From JACCVL01 sp038232655 (GTDB lineage: Bacteria > Actinomycetota > Actinomycetes > Propionibacteriales > Nocardioidaceae): 10,902 nucleotides of DNA. Shown one piece after another: positions 5,762-10,902 of this stretch (position 1 is the stretch's first letter; every line of letters begins with the position of its first letter). Location of the stretch: the NCBI GenBank assembly GCA_038232655.1, contig JBBSNM010000087.1:1-10902 (forward strand), read 5' to 3'. Both the position numbers and the translations under genes were made by a program. The notes under the pieces were generated by a model. The model worked only from the letters and a program-made list of their open reading frames with translations, did no database searches and had not been told where the DNA came from.

Positions 5762-7063
5762 TCACCTGGCGGAGAACCCGGTGGCGGGCTCGGCCGCTCC
5801 AGCCGACCGTACGCCGGCCAGCACCACGGGCAGCACCAGCAGACCGGCTGCCCCGCCGAGCAGCGCCAGCTGCGGATAGCCGGCCGCCGCGACGATGCCA
5901 CCGCTGGCGATGCTCGCGGTCGCACCGGCCAGCGCGATCGCCAGGTCCACCCCGCCCTGGGTGCGGGCCCGGTCCGCCAGGCTGGTCGCGTCGGTGAGCA
6001 GCGCGGTGCCGCCGACGAGACCGAGGTTCCAGCCGAGACCGAGCAGCCCCAGCGCTAGGCCGAGCAGCAGGACCGAGCCCGGGTCGGCCAGCGCAGCGAC
6101 CAGCCCGGCGGCGACCAGCACGACCGCACTGCCCACCAGCACCGGACCACGGCCGACCGCATCGGCCAGCCAGCCCGTGAGCGGCGACGGCAGGTACATG
6201 CTCGCGATGTGCACAGCGATCACCGCGCCAACGGTGTCCAGGCTGTGGCCATGTGCCATCAGGTGGACCGGCGTCATGGTCATCACCGCGACCATCGCCG
6301 CCTGGGTCAGCACCATGGCGCTGGCCGCCACCCCGACCGTACGACGCGAGGTGACCTGGGCGGCCAGGTCGCCCACGGCCCCGTCGCGCACGGCCTCGGC
6401 TGCCAACCGGCGTGCCGTCAGCAGCGGGTCCGGGCGCAGGAAGGCCACCAGCACCACCGCGGCCAGCCCGTACGCCAGCCCGGCCAGCGCAAACGGCCCC
6501 GACAACGGCGGCGCACCCACGGCGGCGGCGACGTCGCCGGTGGCACCGACCAGGCTGGGACCGGCAACCGCACCGGCCGTGGTGGCTACCAGCACGATAC
6601 TCACGGCGCGGCCTCGCTGGCGCGGCTCGGCGAGGTCGGCGGCGGCGTAGCGCGCCTGCAGGTTGGTGGCGACGCCGGAGCCGTACACCGTGAGTGCGGG
6701 CAGCAGCAGCCAGACGCTGTCGATGATCGCGGCCAGCGCGACCCCGGCACTGCCGAGCGCCCCGATCAGGTAGCCGAGCGACAGGCCCGACCGGCGGCCG
6801 AAACGTTGCGAGACCCGGCCGACCAGCAGGGCGGCGACCGCAGACCCGCCGGTGAACAGGGCCGCGGGCAGGCCCGCGAGAGCGGTGCTGCCGAGCATGT
6901 CCTTCGCGAGCAGGGCGCCCACGGTCACACCGGCGGCCAGACCGGCGCCGCCGAGCACCTGGGAGCAGACGACCACCGTCAGCACCCGGCGTTGCAGCCG
7001 CTGCCGGGACGGCAGCACCGTGGACGTGGGCACCGCCGGTCCCGCGACGGCGGGGCCGCTCAC
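5762..7063 (-). CDS. MFS transporter, probable drug or metabolite exporter type
   Basis: This 433-residue membrane protein has about twelve hydrophobic segments in two halves with a central loop near residues 215-250, the layout of the major facilitator superfamily. GRVSQRFGRRSG (82-93) is the loop 2-3 signature (motif A), and GWLADAVGRG in the second half is its echo. The opening VVVCSQVLGGAGLAAGVTVGALLA followed by AGLPAALFTGGSA is typical of an actinobacterial MFS group of unknown substrate. The GTG at 7063-7061 has no clear Shine-Dalgarno; a later GTG at residue 11 would remove a flexible N-terminus. It follows the polyol dehydrogenase after 49 bases on the same strand, so read-through is possible. 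The sequence does not show whether it imports a sugar or exports a product. Confidence 0.85.
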   Translation of the reverse strand: MSGPAVAGPAVPTSTVLPSRQRLQRRVLTVVVCSQVLGGAGLAAGVTVGALLAKDMLGSTALAGLPAALFTGGSAVAALLVGRVSQRFGRRSGLSLGYLIGALGSAGVALAAIIDSVWLLLPALTVYGSGVATNLQARYAAADLAEPRQRGRAVSIVLVATTAGAVAGPSLVGATGDVAAAVGAPPLSGPFALAGLAYGLAAVVLVAFLRPDPLLTARRLAAEAVRDGAVGDLAAQVTSRRTVGVAASAMVLTQAAMVAVMTMTPVHLMAHGHSLDTVGAVIAVHIASMYLPSPLTGWLADAVGRGPVLVGSAVVLVAAGLVAALADPGSVLLLGLALGLLGLGWNLGLVGGTALLTDATSLADRARTQGGVDLAIALAGATASIASGGIVAAAGYPQLALLGGAAGLLVLPVVLAGVRSAGAAEPATGFSAR

Positions 7064-7112
7064 CGCCCGCGGTGGCCGCTGTCGCCGGCCCCGCGCACCC
7101 GCTCACCCACCG

Positions 7113-8600
7113 CTACTCCTGCCCTGAGACGACGGCCTCCATGGTCGCACGGGCACCGTCGGCGTGGAGCGCGGCCAGGTGCTTGCGGTAGACCGACATG
7201 AAGTCCTCCCGGTCCACCAGGTCACCGAAGACGTCGCGGTTGGCGATGAACGCGTCGGGGTCGTCACGTTGCGCCTTGGCGGCGGCCACCAGCTCCTCGC
7301 GCAGCGGGTCGACCACGTCGATCGGCTCGCCGGCCTCGTCGACCCCCTCCGCGTACCGCGCCCAGGCCGCGACCACGAGGGCGGACCGCTCGATCGACCC
7401 GCCGGAGTCCAGCCGTGAGCGGATCACCGGCAGCAGCCACTTCGGGATGCGGTCCGAGCTCTCGGCGCACAGCCGCGCCAGCGTGTCGCGCACCTCGGGG
7501 TTGGCGAACCGCTCGATCAGCTGCCGCTTGTACTCGTGCAGGTCGACGCCCGGAACCGGCTGCAGGGTCGGTGTCGCCTCGTCGTCCATGTAGCCCAGCA
7601 GGAAGTCGACGAACAGCTCGTCCTGGGCGACCTCGTGGGCGTAGCGGTAGCCGGACAGGTAGCCCAGGTAGCACAGCGCCTGGTGGCTGGCGTTGAGCAG
7701 CCGCAGCTTCATCAGCTCGTACGGCGTGACGTCGTCGACGAGCTGCACGCCGGCGTCCTCCAGGGGTGGCCGGCCGAGGCTGAAGGAGTCCTCGAGCGCC
7801 CACTGGGTGAACGGCTCGCACACCACCGGCCAGCCGTCGCGCACGCCCAGCAGCTCGGCGACGGCATCCCGGTCCTCGTCGCTGGTGGACGGGGTGATCC
7901 GGTCGACCATCGAGTTGGGGAAGCACACCTCCGCCTCGAGCCAGTCGCCGAACGCCGGGTCCTGCAGCCGGGCGAACGCGGTGAACATCTTGTGCGCCAC
8001 CTCGCCGTTGCCGGGGATGTTGTCGCAGCTCATGATCGTGAACGGCGCGAGCCCGCGGTCGCGCCGGCGGGCGAGGGCCGCGCAGACCAGCCCGAACGTC
8101 GTACGCGGCGGGGCGTCGCCGGCCAGGTCGCGCTGGACGTCGGTGTCCTTCTCGTCGAAGTCCCCGGTGACGGGGTGGACGTTGTAGCCGCCCTCGGTCA
8201 CGGTCAGCGACACGATCCGGGTCTGCTCGGCCGCCAGCTGGTCGATGACCGCCTCGGGGTCGTCGGGCGCGAACAGGTAGTCGACGATGGAGCCGATCAC
8301 GCGCGGCTCGAGGGTGCCGTCGGGGTGCTTGACGACCAGCGTGTACAGGTGGTCCTGCGCCTCGAGCACCTCCTGCATCGCCCGGTCGCCGGGCATCAGT
8401 CCGACCCCGCAGACGCCCCACTCGAGCGCCTGGCCTGCGTCCATCAACCGGTCGAGGTACATCGCCTCGTGTGCGCGGTGGAAGCCGCCGACACCGAAGT
8501 GCACGATGCCAGGACGCACCTTGCTGCGGTCGTAGCCGGGCACCGGCACCGTCTCGCGCAGCCGCGACAGCGCCTCGGTGTCGAGCTTGGCCCCGCTCAC
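7113..8600 (-). CDS. mtlK: Mannitol 2-dehydrogenase family polyol dehydrogenase (MtlK/UxuB type)
   Basis: This 495-residue cytosolic enzyme belongs to the polyol-specific long-chain dehydrogenases, and its length matches bacterial mannitol 2-dehydrogenases (about 490). The reaction is NAD-dependent oxidation of a sugar alcohol to a ketose, such as mannitol to fructose or arabitol to xylulose. The N-terminal nucleotide fold has GVGGFHRAHEA (36-46). SCDNIPGNG (191-199) is the family signature. YELMKLRLLNASHQAL carries the catalytic Lys298 with Asn303 and His306, the same spacing as Lys295, Asn300 and His303 of the Pseudomonas fluorescens enzyme. Fructuronate and tagaturonate reductases share this fold, so the exact polyol is open; the adjacent polyol ABC genes favour an alditol. 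The start is GTG 8600-8598, overlapping the permease stop as GTGA, which implies coupled translation. An upstream in-frame extension would merely lie antisense-free inside the permease gene and is not needed. Confidence 0.9.
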   Translation of the reverse strand: MSGAKLDTEALSRLRETVPVPGYDRSKVRPGIVHFGVGGFHRAHEAMYLDRLMDAGQALEWGVCGVGLMPGDRAMQEVLEAQDHLYTLVVKHPDGTLEPRVIGSIVDYLFAPDDPEAVIDQLAAEQTRIVSLTVTEGGYNVHPVTGDFDEKDTDVQRDLAGDAPPRTTFGLVCAALARRRDRGLAPFTIMSCDNIPGNGEVAHKMFTAFARLQDPAFGDWLEAEVCFPNSMVDRITPSTSDEDRDAVAELLGVRDGWPVVCEPFTQWALEDSFSLGRPPLEDAGVQLVDDVTPYELMKLRLLNASHQALCYLGYLSGYRYAHEVAQDELFVDFLLGYMDDEATPTLQPVPGVDLHEYKRQLIERFANPEVRDTLARLCAESSDRIPKWLLPVIRSRLDSGGSIERSALVVAAWARYAEGVDEAGEPIDVVDPLREELVAAAKAQRDDPDAFIANRDVFGDLVDREDFMSVYRKHLAALHADGARATMEAVVSGQE

Positions 8601-9463
8601 TTGATCGCACCCATCGACAGTCCGCGCACCAGCTGCTTCTGCGCGATCCACCCGGCGATCACCACCGGCAGCGACGCCAGCGTCGCGGCCGCCGACAGCT
8701 GCGCGAAGAACAGTCCCTGGCTGGTGATGAAGCTGACCAGGAAGACCGGCATGGTGCTGGAGGCCGACGCGGTCAGGTTGACCGCGAAGAAGAACTCGTT
8801 CCAGGCGAAGATGACGCAGATCAGGGCCGTCGCTGCGATCCCCGGCGCGGTCATCGGGATCATCACGTGCCGCCACATCTTGGCCAGCCCGGCGCCGTCC
8901 ATCGCCGCCGCCTCGAGCACCTCACCGGGTATCTCCTGCAGGAACGAGCGCATCATCCACACCGCGATCGGCAGGTTCATGGCGGTGTAGAGCACGATCA
9001 TGACCCAGATGTGGTCCAGCGCACCGATCTGGCCGGCGATCACGTAGAGCGGCACGATCACCGCAACCACGGGGAGCATCTTGGTCGAGATGAAGAAGAA
9101 CAACACGTCCTGGGTCTTCTTCACCGGTCGGATCGACAATGCGTACGCCGCCGGCACGGCCAGCAACACCACCAGGACCGTGGACAGTGTCGTCGCGACG
9201 ACGGAGTTGATCAGGAACGGGGTCGCGCTGTCGAAGACGTTGGCGAACTGGTCGAAGGTCGGCTTGAAGAACAGCTTGGGCGTCTCGGTGTAGGCGTCGG
9301 ACTCGTTCTTGAAGCCCGTGATCACCATCCAGAACACCGGGAAGAAGAACGCCAGCGCGAGGAACCAGGTCAGCACGGTCAGCGCGGTCCCGGAACTTGG
9401 CCCGCGGGAGCGCTTGGGAGCGGTCCCGACGTCCGTGGTCGTCTCTTGCGTCTGGGAACTCAT
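8597..9463 (-). CDS. Sugar/polyol ABC transporter permease (SmoG/MalG-like)
   Basis: This 288-residue membrane protein has about six helices after a hydrophilic N-terminal tail (1-25). The EAA loop, EAAAMDGAG (184-192) followed by MIPMTAPGI, is the contact site for the transport ATPase and is typical of carbohydrate permeases of the MalG type. The C-terminus QKQLVRGLSMGAIK is the common ending of this family. It forms the membrane pore with the permease encoded just upstream, whose stop it overlaps as ATGA. A Shine-Dalgarno GGAGG seven bases before the ATG is set inside a ten-base palindrome. Its own TGA overlaps the GTG of the dehydrogenase gene. The neighbouring polyol dehydrogenase points to mannitol, sorbitol or a related alditol as substrate; this is inferred from context. 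Confidence 0.92.
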   Translation of the reverse strand: MSSQTQETTTDVGTAPKRSRGPSSGTALTVLTWFLALAFFFPVFWMVITGFKNESDAYTETPKLFFKPTFDQFANVFDSATPFLINSVVATTLSTVLVVLLAVPAAYALSIRPVKKTQDVLFFFISTKMLPVVAVIVPLYVIAGQIGALDHIWVMIVLYTAMNLPIAVWMMRSFLQEIPGEVLEAAAMDGAGLAKMWRHVMIPMTAPGIAATALICVIFAWNEFFFAVNLTASASSTMPVFLVSFITSQGLFFAQLSAAATLASLPVVIAGWIAQKQLVRGLSMGAIK

Positions 9464-10422
9464 GAGGAGGCCTCCGCGGTAAAGCTCTTGAAGATCAGCC
9501 GCAGCGCGAAGGTCGCGACGATGATCGTGCCGACGACGACCACGACACCCATGGCGGCCGCCTGACCGATGTCGAAGCCGAGGAAGGCCCGTTGATAGAT
9601 GTAGAAGGGCAGGTTCGCGCTGGCCGTGCCCGGTCCGCCCGAGGTCATCATGTAGATGTGGTCGAAGGTGTTGACGACGTAGATGGCGCCGAGCAGCACC
9701 GACAGCTCGATGTAGCGACGCATGTGCGGCAACGTGATCGACACGAACATCTGGTACGGCCCGGCGCCGTCGACCGCCGCGGCCTCCAAGGATGACTGGT
9801 CCTGGCTCTGCAGGCCGGCCAGCAGCAGCAGCATCATGAACGGCGTCCACTGCCAAACGAGCGCGATGATGATCGCCGCCAGCGGGAAGCGTGAGATCCA
9901 GTCGGTCTGACCGGCGCCGAACGGCGCCAGCACCCAGTTCACGATGCCGAACGTCGGGTCGAACATGGTGGTCTTCCACAGCAGCGCACCGGCCACCGGC
10001 ATCACCAGGAACGGCGTGATCAGCAGGGTGCGTGCCAGCCCGCGACCCGGGAAGGGCCGGTCCAGCAGCATGGCCAGCGCCAGGCCGATCAGCAGCGAGA
10101 TCAGTACACAACCGCCGGTGATCAGGATGGTGTTCAAGGCCGCGCCGCGGAAGACCCGGTCGCCGAAGACGTCGGCGTAGTTGCTGAGCCCGACGAACTG
10201 GCGCGAGCCCGGCCGGACCAGGTTCCACGACTGCAGCGAGTAGAAAAGAGTGAACACGAACGGCAGCTGGGTGACGATGATGGCGAAGATCAGCGCCGGC
10301 AGCAGCGGCCCCCGCCGGCGCCAGCCCTCCTGCCGGTCGGTCTTCTTCTTGTCCGACCTGGCCTTGTTCTGCGCGGCGACCGATGCGCCGCGCGCAGCGG
10401 GGGCCTCAGCGGTGGCGCTCAT
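9460..10422 (-). CDS. Sugar/polyol ABC transporter permease (SmoF/MalF-like)
   Basis: This 320-residue protein has a charged cytoplasmic N-terminus (residues 15-38, rich in Lys and Arg) and about six helices starting at LLPALIFAIIV (40-50). The EAA loop is LEAAAVDGAG (212-221) followed by ITLP (229-232). YSLQSWNL (61-68) and FVGLSNYADVF (76-86) in the first periplasmic region are standard for MalF-type sugar permeases. It pairs with the downstream permease. The start is well supported: AGGAGGA lies six bases before the ATG inside the end of the binding-protein gene, and the two genes overlap as TGATG. Length and motifs are normal, with no sign of damage. Confidence 0.92.
   Translation of the reverse strand: MSATAEAPAARGASVAAQNKARSDKKKTDRQEGWRRRGPLLPALIFAIIVTQLPFVFTLFYSLQSWNLVRPGSRQFVGLSNYADVFGDRVFRGAALNTILITGGCVLISLLIGLALAMLLDRPFPGRGLARTLLITPFLVMPVAGALLWKTTMFDPTFGIVNWVLAPFGAGQTDWISRFPLAAIIIALVWQWTPFMMLLLLAGLQSQDQSSLEAAAVDGAGPYQMFVSITLPHMRRYIELSVLLGAIYVVNTFDHIYMMTSGGPGTASANLPFYIYQRAFLGFDIGQAAAMGVVVVVGTIIVATFALRLIFKSFTAEASS
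9466..9475 (-). promoter_or_regulatory. Shine-Dalgarno within a 10-base palindrome, second permease
   Basis: GGAGGCCTCC is its own reverse complement. Its first half on the minus strand is the Shine-Dalgarno, seven bases before the ATG at 9463. The Shine-Dalgarno is directly followed by its own complement. Too little loop remains for a tight hairpin within one copy, so any effect on translation is uncertain. Confidence 0.4.
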
Positions 10423-10902
10423 CAGTTGTCCTCCTGGTAGCTCTTACCGACGGCTTCGGCGTAGGCCTGGGACTGCGCGATGGCTTCCTCGGTGGTGATC
10501 TGGCCGGCAATGGCCGCCGACATCTGCTGCCCGACCCGAGTCCCGAGGTCCTGGAACTCCGGGATGCGGACGAACTGGATGCCGACGTAGGGGACCGGGT
10601 CGACCGTCGGGTTCTCCTGGTCGGCGTTCTTCATGGCGGTCAGCGTCGGCTCGGCGAACGCCTCGGCGGCCTTGGCGTACTCCGGTATCTCGTAGGTGGA
10701 CAGTCGGCTGCCGGGAGGCACGGCAGACCAGCCGATCTCGTTGCCGACGAGCTTCATGTAGTCCTTGTCGGTCATCCAGGCCATGAACTTCCAGGCCGCA
10801 TCGACGTTCTTCGACGTCTTGGGGATCCCCAACGACCAGCTGTACAGCCACCCCGAGCTGTCGGTCTCCTTGACCGGCGCCTGCACGTAGCCGTTCTTGC
10901 CG
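10422..10902 (-). CDS. ABC transporter sugar/polyol-binding protein, C-terminal part
   Basis: The last 159 codons of an extracellular solute-binding protein family 1 member are present, open to the right edge; the start and lipoprotein signal lie outside. The tail has features common in these proteins. A WLYSWSLGIPKTSKN stretch precedes the helix DAAWKFMAWMTD. GWSAVPPGSR (the hinge-region proline loop) follows. The C-terminal helix is rich in Ala and Glu (TTEEAIAQSQAYAEAVGK). SmoE-type polyol-binding proteins end this way, and the permease and dehydrogenase neighbours support a polyol ligand, but the ligand cannot be read from this part. An in-frame GTG at 10886 is not the start, because coding sequence continues before it. 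The stop overlaps the ATG of the first permease by one base. Confidence 0.88.
   Translation of the reverse strand, partial: GKNGYVQAPVKETDSSGWLYSWSLGIPKTSKNVDAAWKFMAWMTDKDYMKLVGNEIGWSAVPPGSRLSTYEIPEYAKAAEAFAEPTLTAMKNADQENPTVDPVPYVGIQFVRIPEFQDLGTRVGQQMSAAIAGQITTEEAIAQSQAYAEAVGKSYQEDN
10429..10435 (-). promoter_or_regulatory. Shine-Dalgarno of the first permease
   Basis: AGGAGGA on the minus strand, six bases before the ATG at 10422, lies inside the last codons of the binding-protein gene. It supports this start and a high translation rate for the permease. Confidence 0.75.

Noticed and set aside
5388..7106. A 572-codon minus-strand frame over the MFS and ChaB genes
   Set aside because: It is an out-of-frame, Arg/Gly/Ala-rich reading of the MFS gene that also crosses the chaB gap. 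The in-frame product has twelve membrane helices and is clearly the real one.
7064..7112. GGCCG/CGGCC hairpin between the dehydrogenase and MFS genes as a terminator
   Set aside because: It is a short stem without a U-tract in very GC-rich sequence, where such pairs are frequent by chance.
7113..8876. A longer N-terminus for the polyol dehydrogenase starting at 8876
   Set aside because: The extra 92 residues overlap the permease gene in another frame and look like shadow sequence. The GTG at 8600 gives the family's normal length and a standard GTGA overlap.
7536..8990. A 484-codon plus-strand open frame opposite the polyol dehydrogenase
   Set aside because: The opposite strand holds a dehydrogenase with catalytic residues; this frame is rich in Val, Gln, His and Arg with no recognisable fold and crosses two real genes.

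Overview
The window is very GC-rich, with GC-dominated third codon positions, frequent GTG starts and tightly overlapping genes. Together with the gene content (a ChaB/Rho_N stress protein, a CbtB-CbtA pair with a [2Fe-2S] partner, an actinobacterial-type RecC) this points to a high-GC actinobacterium, probably Nocardioides-like or Geodermatophilus-like. The genus is inference only. Nearly everything is read from the minus strand. The one plus-strand gene is a short C-terminal remnant at the left edge. No stretch over 300 bases lacks a gene or RNA element; the longest gaps are about 240 bases (1406-1647, filled mostly by a riboswitch) and 151 bases (5080-5230). No tRNA, rRNA, CRISPR array, insertion sequence or phage gene was seen.

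Right part (10902 down to 7113): a polyol uptake and oxidation operon. It holds the end of a sugar-binding protein, two ABC permeases and a mannitol/polyol 2-dehydrogenase, joined by TGATG, ATGA and GTGA stop/start overlaps. The solutes are probably sugar alcohols such as mannitol, sorbitol or arabitol, imported and then oxidised to ketoses. No ATPase gene lies among the visible genes. A 12-helix MFS transporter (7063-5762) follows after 49 bases and may be a separate unit or a read-through passenger.

Middle (5725-5231): a ChaB-domain plus Rho_N-domain protein behind a strong Shine-Dalgarno and a promoter that fits the Streptomyces sigma-B consensus, suggesting stress or osmotic control.

Centre-left (5102-1648): a full-length recC standing alone. 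Its usual partners recB and recD are not next to it. It seems to be preceded by an eight-codon reading frame, possibly leaderless, whose stop overlaps the recC GTG.

Left part (1596 down to about 167): a cobalamin riboswitch with a perfect 10-bp closing stem, then cbtB, cbtA and a broken [2Fe-2S] ferredoxin-like gene. The first two are a predicted cobalt transporter switched off by B12. The third has kept its start and its cysteine motif but has lost an internal segment and one further base, so its remains lie in three frames.

I see no clearly new multi-gene system. The points most worth a second look are the decayed ferredoxin gene in the B12 operon, the solitary recC, the palindrome over the cbtB start codon, and the possible leaderless leader frame of recC.
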